Origin: Pseudomonas asgharzadehiana
GTDB taxonomy: Bacteria; Pseudomonadota; Gammaproteobacteria; Pseudomonadales; Pseudomonadaceae
DNA: 64,000 bases
Assembly: GCF_019139815.1 (NCBI RefSeq)
Contig: NZ_CP077079.1
Location: forward strand, 4,898,001-4,962,000
Reading direction: 5' to 3'
Within the stretch, counting starts at the first letter, position 1. Each line of letters starts with the position of its first letter. The translations under genes were made by a program, and so were the position numbers. Under the pieces are notes generated by a model. That model was not told the origin of the DNA, did not search any database, and worked only from the letters and a program-made list of their open reading frames with translations. This document shows, one piece after another, positions 8,777 to 18,580 of the stretch.

Positions 8777-9904
8777 ATGCCTGTCACGTTTACCAAGAGC
8801 GCCTTGCTGCTGGCTCTGATGCTCGGCCTTGGCCAGGCGCAGGCTGCCGACCCGATCAGCCCGGCTGAATTGGCAACTAACGAAGGCATCCCGTACCCCG
8901 CCGTGATCGCCCACCGTGGCGCCTCGTACGACGCGCCTGAATCCACCGCCGCAGCCTACAAGGTCGCGCGTGACCTGGGCGCCGACTATCTGGAGCTGGA
9001 CTTGCAGCGCAGCAAGGACGGCGTGCTGTTCGCCCTGCACGACAACAACCTGCAGCGCACCACCGACGTGGCCACCAAGTTCCCTGAGCGCAAAGACGCG
9101 CCGGCCAACGAATTCACCTGGAAAGAGCTGCAAACCCTCGACGCCGGCAGCTGGTTCAACGCGGCTTACCCGGACCGCGCACGCCCCGGTTTCGCCGGCC
9201 TGAAGATCCTGAGCCTGGACGACATCATCAAGATCGCCGAAGGCAACCCGCAGCACAAACCCGGCCTGTACATCGAAACCAAAGAGCCCAAGCAATTTCC
9301 TGGAATCGAAGCCGACCTGAAAAACAAACTGCTGGATAAAGGCTGGTTGAGTTCCGCCGGTTCCAAGCTGGGCAAGAGCAACACCGGCGTCGGCCAGGGC
9401 AAGGGCCGCGTGGTGCTGCAAACCTTCGAAACCGCCAGCCTCAAAGAGCTGCAAAAAGAAATGCCCAACACCCCGAAAATCCTGCTGTTGTGGGTCGGTG
9501 AAGGCAGCATCGAACCCAAATCCAAGCAGACCTTCGCCGAGTCCGGCGAACCCACCAAGGCCGCCTACTACGCCAAACAAGAGCCGAAGGACGCCGCCGA
9601 GTTCGAAAAATGGGTCGACGAAGCCAAGAGCCTCGGCGCCATCGGCACCGGCCCGTCGGCAGAGCTGACCGATCATGGCGACCAGAGCTACACCGACCTG
9701 GTCAAGCCTGAAATGAACCAGCTGACCCACGACAAAGGCCTGCTGGTGCATGTGTACACCGTGGATGAGCCGGTGGACTTCGAAAAAGTCATGAAGGCCG
9801 GCGTCGATGGCATCTTCACCAACCGCGCCGCCGAACTGCTGAAGTTCTACAAGCGCTGGCCGTCATCGAGCGTGCAGGATTTGCTCAACGACTATAAATA
9901 CTGA
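8777..9904 (+). CDS. glpQ: Periplasmic glycerophosphodiester phosphodiesterase
   Basis: This 375-residue enzyme hydrolyses glycerophosphodiesters to glycerol-3-phosphate and the free alcohol. A signal peptide (residues 1-22, cleavage after AQA) sends it to the periplasm. The family core is clear: VIAHRGASYDAPESTAAAY, LELDLQRSKDGVLFALHDNNLQRTTDV with the catalytic histidines and the metal-binding E and D residues, and the C-terminal GVDGIFTNRA. The ATG at 8777 follows an AAAGGA site and is the only start that gives a proper signal peptide. The next gene begins at the base after its stop. Confidence 0.92.
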   Translation: MPVTFTKSALLLALMLGLGQAQAADPISPAELATNEGIPYPAVIAHRGASYDAPESTAAAYKVARDLGADYLELDLQRSKDGVLFALHDNNLQRTTDVATKFPERKDAPANEFTWKELQTLDAGSWFNAAYPDRARPGFAGLKILSLDDIIKIAEGNPQHKPGLYIETKEPKQFPGIEADLKNKLLDKGWLSSAGSKLGKSNTGVGQGKGRVVLQTFETASLKELQKEMPNTPKILLLWVGEGSIEPKSKQTFAESGEPTKAAYYAKQEPKDAAEFEKWVDEAKSLGAIGTGPSAELTDHGDQSYTDLVKPEMNQLTHDKGLLVHVYTVDEPVDFEKVMKAGVDGIFTNRAAELLKFYKRWPSSSVQDLLNDYKY

Positions 9905-10570
9905 GTGAAGGCCCCATGGTCAGGCCGCCTGTGGCTGGGGCGCGACTACGGCTTGATCCTCGGCGAGCTGGGGCGTACCGCGCCCCATGCGCACTACGCC
10001 CATCAGTTGATGTTCTGCCCCGGCGGCGCCATCACGGTCCGCCTCAATGGCCAGATCACCGTGGCCCAGCGCTTGTTTATCCCTTCGCGAAAAACCCATG
10101 CCATTCTCGACAGCGAGGGTGAGGTGCGGGTGCTGTACGCCGAACCCGCCGTATTTGATACCGCCCCTTTGCAACAGCTGTTGACCGGCGCCGACTTGTC
10201 ACTGGACGCCCTGCACCAACTGCCCCGGCGCAGCCTCGGTGATCCACGCCTGGAGCGCGCCCTCGACACCTTGGACCAACAGCTCGGCGGCAAGGTGTCG
10301 GCCCAGGCTTTGGCCGAGGTGGCACATTTGTCACTGAGCCAGTTGGAACGCCTGTTCACCCATCAGTTGGGTTTGCCGGTGCGCCGCCTGGTGGTGTGGC
10401 GACGATTGCGCGTCGCCCTGGGATTGGCGCTCGCCGGCAGTACGTTGACCGAGGCTGCCCATGCCGCAGGCTTTGCCGATTCGGCGCACTTCTCGCGGAC
10501 CATGAAGCAGTTGTTCGGCGTAACGGCCGCCGCATCGCTGCGCCAACTGAACGTGCAATTTCTAGCGTAA
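9905..10570 (+). CDS. AraC-family transcriptional regulator
   Basis: This 221-residue protein has an N-terminal cupin-like sensor (HAHYAHQLMFCPGGAITVRLNG) and a C-terminal AraC double helix-turn-helix (LAEVAHLSLSQLERLFTHQLG and EAAHAAGFADSAHFSRTMKQ). The start is a GTG at 9905, immediately after and in frame with the glpQ stop. The ATG at 9916 is out of frame. The arrangement suggests termination-reinitiation coupling with glpQ. The 3' end overlaps the convergent hydroxylase gene by 9 bp. Confidence 0.82.
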   Translation: MKAPWSGRLWLGRDYGLILGELGRTAPHAHYAHQLMFCPGGAITVRLNGQITVAQRLFIPSRKTHAILDSEGEVRVLYAEPAVFDTAPLQQLLTGADLSLDALHQLPRRSLGDPRLERALDTLDQQLGGKVSAQALAEVAHLSLSQLERLFTHQLGLPVRRLVVWRRLRVALGLALAGSTLTEAAHAAGFADSAHFSRTMKQLFGVTAAASLRQLNVQFLA

Positions 10571-11425
10571 CTCTTCCGGCAGCGGCGGCTCCTTGCGCAC
10601 GCAAACGGGCAGGAACGGATCACGCAACTGCGCCCCATAGGCCACTGGAAAATCCGGGCGACTGCCAATGCCCAGATCCCCCGGCCCCATGCGATAGCGG
10701 TCGCGATAAAACGCCGTGCCCAGCAGCCAGTCCCAGAGGTTGAAAAACAGGCCGAAATTGACATCCCCGGCGCGGCCGTACTTCATGTGATGAAACCGAT
10801 GCACGGGTGCCCAGGCGAACACCCAGCGCAGCGGCCCCAGGCGCATATCCACATTGGAATGCTGCAGCAACAGTTGAACGGCAATAGCCAGGGCCAACAG
10901 CTGCGCCACCTCCAGCGGGATGCCCAGCAGGATCAGCGGCAGCAAGCCGGCAGTCGCTTCCAGCATCTGGTGTAACGGGTGCTTCATCAAACCGTTGAAC
11001 CCGTAGAGCCGCTGCACGCTGTGGTGCACCGCATGCAAACGCCACAGCGGCGCGATGCGGTGGCTGGCGTAATGCATCAAGGTAATGCCTGCGTCGGCGA
11101 GTACGATGGCCATCAGCAGTTGCTCCCACAACGGCCAACCACGCGGCCAGATGCTTTCGAACGCCAACAGCGCAGTCAGCCCCGGCAGCATCAGCAGGCC
11201 CACGGCATTCAGGCTTTCGTTGACCAACGCGTGGAGCGTATCGCGCCGCCGGTCCCCCAGGCTGCGATTCCACTGCGGCTCATAGGGCAACCACTGCTCC
11301 ATGAAAAATGACACCCCTACCGCCGTGGCAAACACCAGCACCAGCCCATTTGGCTGCGCGATGGCCCAACCGATAAATCCCGTCATAAACGCCGGTGCAT
11401 AGATCCAGCTCATTAACCGTTTCAT
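10562..11425 (-). CDS. Sterol desaturase / fatty acid hydroxylase family membrane protein
   Basis: This 287-residue integral membrane di-iron enzyme has about four to five hydrophobic segments. The histidine clusters that bind iron are HYASH, LHAVHHS and HRFHHMKYG, and HPLH adds more. The family hydroxylates or desaturates lipids; the substrate here is not predictable. I chose the ATG at 11425 because an AAGGAGA site lies 7-8 nt upstream and the protein then starts with a typical N-in membrane helix. It is divergent from the small PepSY gene. Confidence 0.85.
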   Translation of the reverse strand: MKRLMSWIYAPAFMTGFIGWAIAQPNGLVLVFATAVGVSFFMEQWLPYEPQWNRSLGDRRRDTLHALVNESLNAVGLLMLPGLTALLAFESIWPRGWPLWEQLLMAIVLADAGITLMHYASHRIAPLWRLHAVHHSVQRLYGFNGLMKHPLHQMLEATAGLLPLILLGIPLEVAQLLALAIAVQLLLQHSNVDMRLGPLRWVFAWAPVHRFHHMKYGRAGDVNFGLFFNLWDWLLGTAFYRDRYRMGPGDLGIGSRPDFPVAYGAQLRDPFLPVCVRKEPPLPEELR

Positions 11426-11488
11426 CCGAGTCTCCTTCCAAGTGAGCCCCAGCATGAAAGTGTCGGCGGCGGGTGGATTGAACAAACT

Positions 11489-11529
11489 GCGCAACCACTT
11501 GACATAATTAAGCGTGAATTAAGTTGCGC
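11489..11529. promoter_or_regulatory. Interrupted inverted repeat GCGCAAC...GTTGCGC between divergent genes
   Basis: GCGCAAC (11489-11495) and its exact complement GTTGCGC (11523-11529) flank an AT-rich centre that contains a smaller TAATT/AATTA repeat. The site lies midway between the hydroxylase start (11425) and the PepSY start (11578), so it may be an operator shared by both promoters. No regulator is encoded next to it. Confidence 0.4.
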
Positions 11530-11577
11530 GGGATAACCTGATCCCACTTAAACAGCTCACCCCCAGAAGGACACACC

Positions 11578-11892
11578 ATGAAAACCATGACCACTTTGTT
11601 CGCCGCCGCGGCCCTGACTCTGACTGCCGGCCTGGCCCAGGCTGATGTTCGTCCGGACCACATCGAAGGCTTGGTCAAATCCGGCGCCGTCATGCAGTTC
11701 GACAAACTCAACGCAGCCGCCGTAGCCACCCACCCAGGGGCGACGATTACCGATACCGAACTGGACACCAAACACGGTGTAGCCAATGAATATGTGTACG
11801 AAGTCGACCTGACTGACACGGCGGGCAAGAAGTTTGAAGTCAAGCTCGACGCCAAGACCGGCGCCGTACTCGAAAACAAGCAAGACACTTGA
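11578..11892 (+). CDS. Small periplasmic PepSY-domain protein
   Basis: This 104-residue exported protein has a signal peptide at residues 1-22 (cleavage after AQA). One PepSY-like unit follows, with VANEYVYEVDLTDTAGKKFE and VKLDAKTGAVLENKQDT, the typical strand pair ending in DAKTGxVL. PepSY domains are thought to restrain proteases or partner with two-component sensors, but no partner gene is adjacent. A strong intrinsic terminator follows 14 bp after the stop, so it is monocistronic. Confidence 0.85.
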   Translation: MKTMTTLFAAAALTLTAGLAQADVRPDHIEGLVKSGAVMQFDKLNAAAVATHPGATITDTELDTKHGVANEYVYEVDLTDTAGKKFEVKLDAKTGAVLENKQDT

Positions 11893-11905
11893 GTCACCCC
11901 GCTGT

Positions 11906-11941
11906 AAAACCGCGCCACCTTCGGGTGGCGCGGTTTTTTTA
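11906..11941 (+). terminator. Intrinsic terminator after the PepSY gene
   Basis: A GC-rich stem ACCGCGCCACC / GGTGGCGCGGT closes on a TTCG loop and is followed by seven T residues. It would stop transcription rightwards after the PepSY gene. Confidence 0.92.
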
Positions 11942-12042
11942 TGGGCGCCGCTAAACCGTCACATAACCGTCATACCGCCTTGCAATGATTCGCCTACGCG
12001 ATCCTGTGAAACGTCCTACAGGCGCTTTCTCTGCGAGCCTCC

Positions 12043-13062
12043 ATGAACCACAGCATTGACCACAGCCATCAGGACTCCGATCTGTTTGGCTTGCTTTACG
12101 GTTTTCGTTTTCGCCCAGGTGAAAAGGCGGAACAGATTGATTCAGCCGCTGCGCTGGCGGCGCTGACAAGCCCTCAAGACCCCGAAGAGTTTTTGTGGCT
12201 GCACCTGAACCTGGCCCACGCCGCCTGTGAGCGCTGGATGCAGACGCACCTGCAATTGCCCGAAGAGTTCTTCGAAGCCCTGCACGAGGGCTCGCGCTCC
12301 ACGCGGATCGAGCACGTCGACTCGGCCTTGTTGGCGGTGGTCAACGACGTGGTGTTCAACTTCAGCAGTTTGGTTTCGTCGGACATTTCCACGCTGTGGG
12401 TATGCGCCCGCAGCCGCCTGCTGGTCAGCGCGCGCCTGCAACCGCTGCACTCGGTGGACAAACTGCGCTCATCGGTAAAGGCCGGTGAGCGCTTTCGCTC
12501 GCCCCTGGAGTTGCTGGTGCATTTGCTGCGCGACCAGGGCGAAGTACTCACGCAGATCGTGCGCAAGACCAGCCTCAGCGTCGACCATATCGAAGACCAG
12601 TTGCTGTCCTCGCGCCTGTCCACCAACCGCGCTGAATTGGGCGCCGCGCGCCGCGTGCTGGTGCGCCTGCAGCGCCTGCTGGCGCTGGAGCCGGGGTCGC
12701 TGCTGCGCCTGCTCAACCGTCCACCGCAATGGCTGCAAAAGGAAGACGTCAAGGAACTGCGCAAATCTACCGAGGAGTTTGCGCTGGTCATCAACGACCT
12801 GACGGCCTTGGGCGAACGAATCAAGTTATTGCAGGAAGAGATCGCCGCTAACCTCAACGAGCAAAGCAACCGCACGTTGTTCACCCTCACGGTGGTCACG
12901 GTGCTGGCGTTGCCGATCAACATCATCGCCGGTTTCTTTGGCATGAACGTGGGCGGTGTACCGCTTTCACAAGACCCCGAGGGGTTCTGGATTCTGGTGG
13001 CGCTGGTCGCGACATTCACGCTGATCGCGGGGCGCTGGGCCTTTCGCAAATTCTCGAATTGA
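12043..13062 (+). CDS. zntB: CorA-family zinc transporter ZntB
   Basis: This 339-residue protein has a large cytoplasmic funnel domain and two C-terminal transmembrane helices (TLFTLTVVTVLALPINIIAGFF and FWILVALVATFTLIAGRW). The pore signature GMN is at the first helix end as FFGMNVGGVPL, and the GGVPL tail is characteristic of ZntB as opposed to CorA. It moves Zn2+ across the inner membrane. The N-terminal domain 'GFRFRPGEKAE...EEFLWLHLNLAH' also fits. It is monocistronic. Confidence 0.88.
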   Translation: MNHSIDHSHQDSDLFGLLYGFRFRPGEKAEQIDSAAALAALTSPQDPEEFLWLHLNLAHAACERWMQTHLQLPEEFFEALHEGSRSTRIEHVDSALLAVVNDVVFNFSSLVSSDISTLWVCARSRLLVSARLQPLHSVDKLRSSVKAGERFRSPLELLVHLLRDQGEVLTQIVRKTSLSVDHIEDQLLSSRLSTNRAELGAARRVLVRLQRLLALEPGSLLRLLNRPPQWLQKEDVKELRKSTEEFALVINDLTALGERIKLLQEEIAANLNEQSNRTLFTLTVVTVLALPINIIAGFFGMNVGGVPLSQDPEGFWILVALVATFTLIAGRWAFRKFSN

Positions 13063-13219
13063 AAGGCGACCGGCTGTGGGAAAGGGTAGATCGCAGGGCT
13101 CTACGGGGTGTTGTAGACGAGCGGCATAGCCAATTTCACAAACAGTGACTTATCGCAGCATCTCTGTAACATTCTGCAATGACTATGAACGACATCCTTC
13201 ATTACCTGGATGCTCCGGC

Positions 13220-14836
13220 ATGGCCACCCCTTCCCTGACTGCTTCCACACACACCTCGACTGCCAACCCCAAACCCAGGCTGGACAAGAAACCCGGCCTG
13301 GTGACGGTGATCATTTTCTTCGCCGTGCTCGCCATGGGCCTGCTGTTCACCGCCTACAGCCTGATGCACGACATGAGGGAGCTGGGCACGGTGGTCACCA
13401 CCTGGACGCCGTTCCTGCTGCTGGGCGTGGCGCTGCTGATCGCCCTCGGCTTTGAGTTCGTCAATGGCTTCCACGACACCGCCAACGCGGTGGCGACGGT
13501 GATCTACACCAACTCGCTGCCGCCGCATTTCGCGGTGGTGTGGTCGGGTTTCTTCAATTTCCTCGGGGTGCTGCTGTCCAGCGGCGCGGTGGCCTTCGGC
13601 ATCATCGCCCTGCTGCCCGTCGAGCTGATTTTACAGGTGGGCTCCTCGGCCGGCTTCGCAATGATTTTTGCGCTGCTGATCGCCGCGATCCTGTGGAACC
13701 TGGGTACCTGGTGGCTGGGCCTGCCGGCGTCGTCGTCCCATACACTGATCGGTTCGATCATCGGCGTGGGCGTGGCCAATGCCCTGATGCACGGGCGTGA
13801 CGGCACCAGCGGTGTGGACTGGAGCCAGGCGATCAAGATCGGTTACGCGCTGCTCCTGTCGCCACTGATCGGCTTCGCGTTTGCCGCATTGCTGTTGCTG
13901 GCCCTGCGCGCCTTCGTGAAAAACCGCGCGCTGTACAAGGCCCCCAAAGGTGACACCCCGCCGCCATGGTGGATTCGCGGCATGCTGATCGCCACCTGCA
14001 CCGGTGTGTCGTTCGCCCACGGTTCCAACGACGGGCAAAAAGGCATGGGGCTGATCATGTTGATCCTGGTCGGCACCCTGCCGATGGCCTACGCACTGAA
14101 CCGCACGATGCCGGCCGAGCAATCGTTGCAGTTTGCGGCGGTGGCGGAAGTCACCCAGGTGGCCTTGATGAAAACCGCGCCGCAGGCACTGGCGGCTGAC
14201 CCACGGCCGATCCTGTCGACCTACGTGCGCACCAAGGAAGCCACCCCGCAACTGGTACCGGCCCTGGCGGCCCTCACCGGGCATATCGGCGAAGAGGTAA
14301 AAGGCTACGGCTCCCTGGCCAAGGTCCCCGCCGAAGCGGTGGGCAACGTACGTAACGACATGTACCTGACCAGCGAAACCATCCGCTTGATGGACAAGGG
14401 CAAAGTCGGCAATTTTGACGCCGACACCCAAGGCAAGCTGCAACTGTTCAAGCAACAGATCGATAACTCCACGCGCTTTATTCCGCTGTGGGTCAAGATC
14501 GCCGTGGCCATCGCATTGGGCCTGGGCACCATGGTCGGCTGGAAGCGCATCGTGGTCACCGTCGGCGAAAAAATCGGCAAGACCCACATGACCTACGCCC
14601 AGGGCGCCTCGGCGGAAACCGTGGCGATGCTGACCATCGGCGCGGCCGATATGTATGGGTTGCCGGTATCGACCACCCATGTGTTGTCGTCCGGTGTGGC
14701 GGGCACCATGGTGGCCAATGGCGGTGGGTTGCAGATGCGGACCATCCGCAATCTGTTGATGGCCTGGGTGTTGACATTGCCGGCAGCGATTCTTCTGTCG
14801 GGCAGCCTCTACTGGCTGTTCACCAAGCTTTTCTGA
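13220..14836 (+). CDS. PiT-family inorganic phosphate transporter
   Basis: This 538-residue membrane protein carries both inverted PiT signature repeats: GFEFVNGFHDTANAVATVI near residue 78 and VSFAHGSNDGQKGMGLI near residue 265. It also has the conserved GAADMYGLPVSTTHVLSSGVAGTM near the C-terminus. It imports phosphate, usually as a metal-phosphate complex, with protons or Na+. It is the long type with a hydrophilic insert (about residues 320-420) between membrane halves. The ATG at 13220 was taken because the upstream GTG at 13145 has no ribosome site. I saw no convincing Pho box upstream. Confidence 0.9.
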   Translation: MATPSLTASTHTSTANPKPRLDKKPGLVTVIIFFAVLAMGLLFTAYSLMHDMRELGTVVTTWTPFLLLGVALLIALGFEFVNGFHDTANAVATVIYTNSLPPHFAVVWSGFFNFLGVLLSSGAVAFGIIALLPVELILQVGSSAGFAMIFALLIAAILWNLGTWWLGLPASSSHTLIGSIIGVGVANALMHGRDGTSGVDWSQAIKIGYALLLSPLIGFAFAALLLLALRAFVKNRALYKAPKGDTPPPWWIRGMLIATCTGVSFAHGSNDGQKGMGLIMLILVGTLPMAYALNRTMPAEQSLQFAAVAEVTQVALMKTAPQALAADPRPILSTYVRTKEATPQLVPALAALTGHIGEEVKGYGSLAKVPAEAVGNVRNDMYLTSETIRLMDKGKVGNFDADTQGKLQLFKQQIDNSTRFIPLWVKIAVAIALGLGTMVGWKRIVVTVGEKIGKTHMTYAQGASAETVAMLTIGAADMYGLPVSTTHVLSSGVAGTMVANGGGLQMRTIRNLLMAWVLTLPAAILLSGSLYWLFTKLF

Positions 14837-14850
14837 CACACCATCGCTTG

Positions 14851-14882
14851 AATGTGGAAGGGGGCTTGCTCCCTTCCACATG
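14851..14882. repeat. Single REP element (convergent gene ends)
   Basis: A hairpin with arms TGTGGAAGGG and CCCTTCCACA sits between the convergent ends of the phosphate transporter gene and pxpC. It is a variant of the REP family repeated at nine other places in the window and may act as a bidirectional terminator. Confidence 0.85.
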
Positions 14883-14896
14883 AGTACCGTGCGGTG

Positions 14897-15871
14897 TCAG
14901 TGACTAAAGAGTGCAGCCATCGCCTTCAGCCGTTTTTTGTACACCCGCCGCGCCTCCAACGCTTCCTCCAGCGTCACCGCCACAAACCCCGCCCGCTGGT
15001 TCGGCTGCATCTGCCCGATCAAATCCAGGTCGGCACTGATCACCGTGCCGATCATTGCGTAGCCGCCGCCCGACACCGCATCGCGATGCAACACGATCGG
15101 TTCCAGCCCCGCCGGCACCTGGATCGAGCCGATGGGGTAGCAACTGTCGACGATATTCGAAGGGTCCGAGCCCGCACCAAATGGCTGCTCCCGTGGCTGG
15201 AAGCTCAACGCGCTGCCGCCCTTGAAGCGATAACCGATGCGGTCGGCTTCGGAGCCGACTGTCCACGGCTCGGCAAAAAAGCTGTGTTTGGCCGTATCCA
15301 TCAGGCGTTCGTAATACAGACCGGGCACCACGCGCAGGGTAATGTCGCCGCCCACCGAGCGGCGCAAAGCCATCGGCAGGCTGTTACCCGCCCGGCCCTG
15401 CCCGCTCGCCACGCCGATGGGCAGTTCGTCGCCCTCCTGCAAACGCCGCCCGTGAAACCCACCCAGTGCGCCGAGGGTATAAGTGGAGCGGCTGCCGAGC
15501 ACCTGCGGCACGTCGATGCCACCGGCCACCGCAAGGTACGTGCGCGCACCGGCCTGGGGAAATTCGAAGCGCAATACCTGCCCCGCGCGCACGTGAAAGG
15601 CGGTGTCCTGGTGCACCACTTCACCGTCCAGACGCGGCGACATCAATGCGCCGCTTAACGCCACTAACGCATCCTGCCGGAACGCCAACTCAGGCCCGAT
15701 CAACGTGCACTCCAGGCCCGCCGCGCCGAGTGGGTTGCCCACCAGATGGTTGGCCGCGCTCAACGCATATTGGTCCAGCGCGCCCGAAGGCGGGATGCCC
15801 AAGTGGTAATAACCTTCGCGCCCAAGGTCCTGCACGGAGGTGGCGAGACCGGGCTTGAGCACTTTGATCAT
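14897..15871 (-). CDS. pxpC: 5-oxoprolinase subunit C
   Basis: This 324-residue protein has the biotin-dependent carboxyltransferase fold of KipA/PxpC, beginning [32 protein letters not shown], the canonical start of the family. With PxpA and PxpB it cleaves 5-oxoproline (pyroglutamate) to glutamate using ATP. It is the last gene of pxpA-pxpB-pxpC, and its start overlaps the pxpB stop by 4 bp. Confidence 0.93.
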   Translation of the reverse strand: MIKVLKPGLATSVQDLGREGYYHLGIPPSGALDQYALSAANHLVGNPLGAAGLECTLIGPELAFRQDALVALSGALMSPRLDGEVVHQDTAFHVRAGQVLRFEFPQAGARTYLAVAGGIDVPQVLGSRSTYTLGALGGFHGRRLQEGDELPIGVASGQGRAGNSLPMALRRSVGGDITLRVVPGLYYERLMDTAKHSFFAEPWTVGSEADRIGYRFKGGSALSFQPREQPFGAGSDPSNIVDSCYPIGSIQVPAGLEPIVLHRDAVSGGGYAMIGTVISADLDLIGQMQPNQRAGFVAVTLEEALEARRVYKKRLKAMAALFSH

Positions 15872-16746
15872 GCCAACGCCTCCTGCAGGGTTTTCGGATA
15901 ACCGATCGGGTCGGCGAGGAACGCATCGAGGGAAAACTCCACCGGGCGGATACGCAGGTCGAAACGTCCCGCGTCCACCTCGGCGAGGGCCCGGTCGTAG
16001 GCTTCGCGGTCAATCGGTTTGAACTGCACGATGTCACCGGGGCGGAAGAACACCATATGTTCCTTGAGGTAGGCCAACTGCTGCGCCGGGTCATAGATCG
16101 GTGCCGGGGTCACGCCGAACATCTGGTAACCGCCGGCGCCGCGCACCGAGTAGATACAACCGAAACAACCGCCGTGCCCCAGGGTGAGTTTCGGTGTGTC
16201 GGTGCGTGGGCGCAGGTACTTGGGCACCTGCAATTGCCGCGCGCGCTCGACCATCTGGAACATGAACGGCAGACCCGCAACAAACCCGACCATCGACACA
16301 AACCACGGCGCGCCGCTGTGGGCGGCGATAAACGCGTCCACATCGGCCAGGCCATTGATGCGTGCGGCGTACTCCAGGTCGGTACCGCTGGGGTCTTGAT
16401 GGCGGTCGCGAAAACGCATCAAGGTCTCCAAGGTCCAGGGGTCGTTGTAGAGCACCGGGATTTCGATGATGCGCGTGTGCAGACGGCGTTCGGCCACGGC
16501 CTGGGCTTCGGCGCTTTGCACGGCGTCGAGCAGCACATGAGGCGCGATGCGGTCGGGGTCGAAGCGGACCTGGAACGAGGCGTTGGCCAGGCACACATCC
16601 AGCACACCGTCCAGCGCCAGGCGCTCCACCGCGCGGGTCACGGCCATGCCCTTGAAAAACGCCTCCAGCGACATGCTGTCGCTGACCTCGGCAAACAGGT
16701 GTTCATCACCGCCGAAGCTGTAGCGGATGGGCGACGTTTCAGCCAT
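15868..16746 (-). CDS. pxpB: 5-oxoprolinase subunit B
   Basis: This 292-residue protein is the KipI/PxpB-type allophanate-hydrolase subunit 1 homologue. It has [15 protein letters not shown] at the N-terminus, [16 protein letters not shown] in the middle, and the family signature [10 protein letters not shown] followed by the PKYLRPRT and [19 protein letters not shown] motifs. The start at 16746 overlaps the end of pxpA by 8 bp, indicating tight translational coupling. In the enzyme it acts with PxpC on the phosphorylated intermediate made by PxpA. Confidence 0.93.
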   Translation of the reverse strand: MAETSPIRYSFGGDEHLFAEVSDSMSLEAFFKGMAVTRAVERLALDGVLDVCLANASFQVRFDPDRIAPHVLLDAVQSAEAQAVAERRLHTRIIEIPVLYNDPWTLETLMRFRDRHQDPSGTDLEYAARINGLADVDAFIAAHSGAPWFVSMVGFVAGLPFMFQMVERARQLQVPKYLRPRTDTPKLTLGHGGCFGCIYSVRGAGGYQMFGVTPAPIYDPAQQLAYLKEHMVFFRPGDIVQFKPIDREAYDRALAEVDAGRFDLRIRPVEFSLDAFLADPIGYPKTLQEALA

Positions 16747-17545
16747 GGGTGTTCCTCGGGTGGGATGAGCGGGCCTGCCCGATGACACAAGCCGCGTTGC
16801 GCACCGCAATCCCCGCTTGGTCCAACGCTTCGCGGGTGGCTTCCACCAGTTCCAGCGCACCGGGGGTGTCGCTGTGCAGGCAGATCGAATCGAACTCGAT
16901 AACCAGGTCTTCGCCTTCCACGGTTCGCACCAGCCCGGTCTGGCAAGCCCGCAGCACACGTGCCGCGACCGTTGCGGGGTCCAACGCCCGGACCTTACGG
17001 GTAAACACAATGGAGCCGCTCAGATCATATTCACGATCGGCATAAAACTCGCGCACCACCGGGTGCCCAAGCTCCTTGGCCACCTGCCAGATCACCGAGT
17101 TGGGCATGCAGTACAGCAGCAGCGTCGGCTCGACGACTTGCAGGTTTTGCACCAGCAGTCGCGCGGCTTCTTCGTCGCGGGCCAAGTGCATGTAGAGCGC
17201 GCCGTGGGGCTTGATGTGTTGCAGGCTGACGCCCTGGGCACGGGCAATTTCACGCAGGGCGCCCAGTTGGTAGAGCATGTCGTCCACCAATTCCTGGGCC
17301 GGCGCATTGATGTGCCTGCGGCCAAACCCCACCAGGTCGCGAAAGCCTGGGTGCGCGCCGATGGCCACGCCCAGTTGCTTGGCGCGTTCGACGGTACGGC
17401 GCATGGTGCCGGGGTCGCCGGCATGGAAGCCGGTGGCGATATTGGCCGAGCTGATATAGGCCATCAGTTCTGCATCGACACCATCGCCGATGGTCCAGGG
17501 GCCGAAGCCTTCGCCCATGTCCGAGTTGAAATCCACTGCCTGCAT
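16739..17545 (-). CDS. pxpA: 5-oxoprolinase subunit A (LamB/YcsF family)
   Basis: This 268-residue protein has the LamB/YcsF family start [14 protein letters not shown], then [37 protein letters not shown] and [17 protein letters not shown]. It starts ATP-dependent ring opening of 5-oxoproline. I chose the ATG at 17545, which has a GGAG site about 8 nt upstream; the open frame continues to 18271 only as antisense of the LysR gene. It is the first gene of the operon and divergent from LysR at 17663. Confidence 0.93.
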   Translation of the reverse strand: MQAVDFNSDMGEGFGPWTIGDGVDAELMAYISSANIATGFHAGDPGTMRRTVERAKQLGVAIGAHPGFRDLVGFGRRHINAPAQELVDDMLYQLGALREIARAQGVSLQHIKPHGALYMHLARDEEAARLLVQNLQVVEPTLLLYCMPNSVIWQVAKELGHPVVREFYADREYDLSGSIVFTRKVRALDPATVAARVLRACQTGLVRTVEGEDLVIEFDSICLHSDTPGALELVEATREALDQAGIAVRNAACVIGQARSSHPRNTHG

Positions 17546-17612
17546 CAAGGTCGCTCCGCCAAGGTAATGCTGGAAAAGTAGGCGCGGCTTGACCCCTTGG
17601 GAAGATCTATTA

Positions 17613-17632
17613 TCAGATGGCCCTTCTTCTGA
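17613..17632. promoter_or_regulatory. Probable LysR-box between pxpA and its divergent regulator
   Basis: TCAGA (17613-17617) and TCTGA (17628-17632) form a dyad with a 10-bp gap, inside a wider TTATC...GATAA frame. LysR regulators typically bind interrupted dyads of this size (T-N11-A type) between divergent promoters. The site lies 31 bp before the LysR start and 68 bp before pxpA. Confidence 0.5.
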
Positions 17633-17662
17633 AAAACAGATAACCCGATGCTGGGAGCGATG

Positions 17663-18580
17663 ATGTCCCTGACCTTGCGCCAAGTGCGTTACTTCATCGC
17701 CACCGCCGAGATCGGCCAGATCTCCCAGGCGGCGATTCACCTGAATATCTCCCAGTCGGCGGTGACCACGGCGATCAAGGAGCTGGAGGCGATGCTCGGC
17801 GTGCAGCTGTTTGTGCGCTCGGCCCAGGGCATGAACCTGACCGACGCCGGGCGGCATTTTCTCAACCGCGCCTATGTGATTGCGCGCAGTGTCGACGATG
17901 CGTTGAACAGCCCCCTGCCCGACCATCGCGCCAGCGGCGTACTGCGCCTGGCCGCCAGTTACACGGTGCTCGGTTACTTCCTGCCCCACCACTTGCAGCG
18001 CCTGGAGCATTGGCATCCGGACGTGACCATCGAGGTGTTCGAGCAGGAGCGCCAGGCCATCGAACAGGGCTTGCTCGACGGCCAGTTCGACATGGCCGTG
18101 GTGCTCACTGCCAACCTGACCCACCCCGATATCGTCTCCGAAATCCTGTTTAACTCGGAACGGCGCCTGTGGCTGCCCAGCCATCACCCACTGTGCGAAC
18201 ACGCCAGCGTCAGCCTGGCCGAGGTGGCCCGGCACCCCTACATCCTGCTCACCGTGGATGAAGCCGAACACAGCGCCATGCGCTACTGGGAACAGGCCGG
18301 GCAGACACCCAAGGTGCGGCTGCGCACCAGTTCGGTGGAGGCGGTACGCAGCATGGTCGCCAACGGCAGCGGCGTGGCGATCCTGTCAGACCTGGTGCAC
18401 CGGCCCTGGTCACTGGAAGGCAAGCGCATCGAAACCCTGACCGTCACTGACCCCGTCACGCCCATGAGCGTCGGCCTGGCCTGGCACCGCGAGCGTGCGT
18501 TTACCCCGGCGATGCAGGCGCTGCGCGATTACTTCCACGACGCGTTCCTGGCGCCGCAGCAGTTGTCGGCGCGGCGTTAA
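17663..18580 (+). CDS. LysR-family regulator, probable pxp operon regulator
   Basis: This 305-residue LysR-type protein has the N-terminal [23 protein letters not shown] with [18 protein letters not shown], then an effector-binding domain. Three in-frame ATGs (17648, 17660, 17663) are possible. The GGGAG at 17653-17657 favours 17663. It is divergent from pxpABC with 117 bp between and is the obvious candidate to sense 5-oxoproline or a related metabolite. Its 3' end overlaps the next convergent LysR gene by 4 bp. Confidence 0.87.
   Translation: MSLTLRQVRYFIATAEIGQISQAAIHLNISQSAVTTAIKELEAMLGVQLFVRSAQGMNLTDAGRHFLNRAYVIARSVDDALNSPLPDHRASGVLRLAASYTVLGYFLPHHLQRLEHWHPDVTIEVFEQERQAIEQGLLDGQFDMAVVLTANLTHPDIVSEILFNSERRLWLPSHHPLCEHASVSLAEVARHPYILLTVDEAEHSAMRYWEQAGQTPKVRLRTSSVEAVRSMVANGSGVAILSDLVHRPWSLEGKRIETLTVTDPVTPMSVGLAWHRERAFTPAMQALRDYFHDAFLAPQQLSARR

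Noticed and set aside
13150..13219. Possible Pho box (CTGTAAC then CTGCAAT) before the phosphate transporter gene
   Set aside because: The repeats are 10 bp apart instead of 11, and the second is poor; not enough to claim PhoB control.
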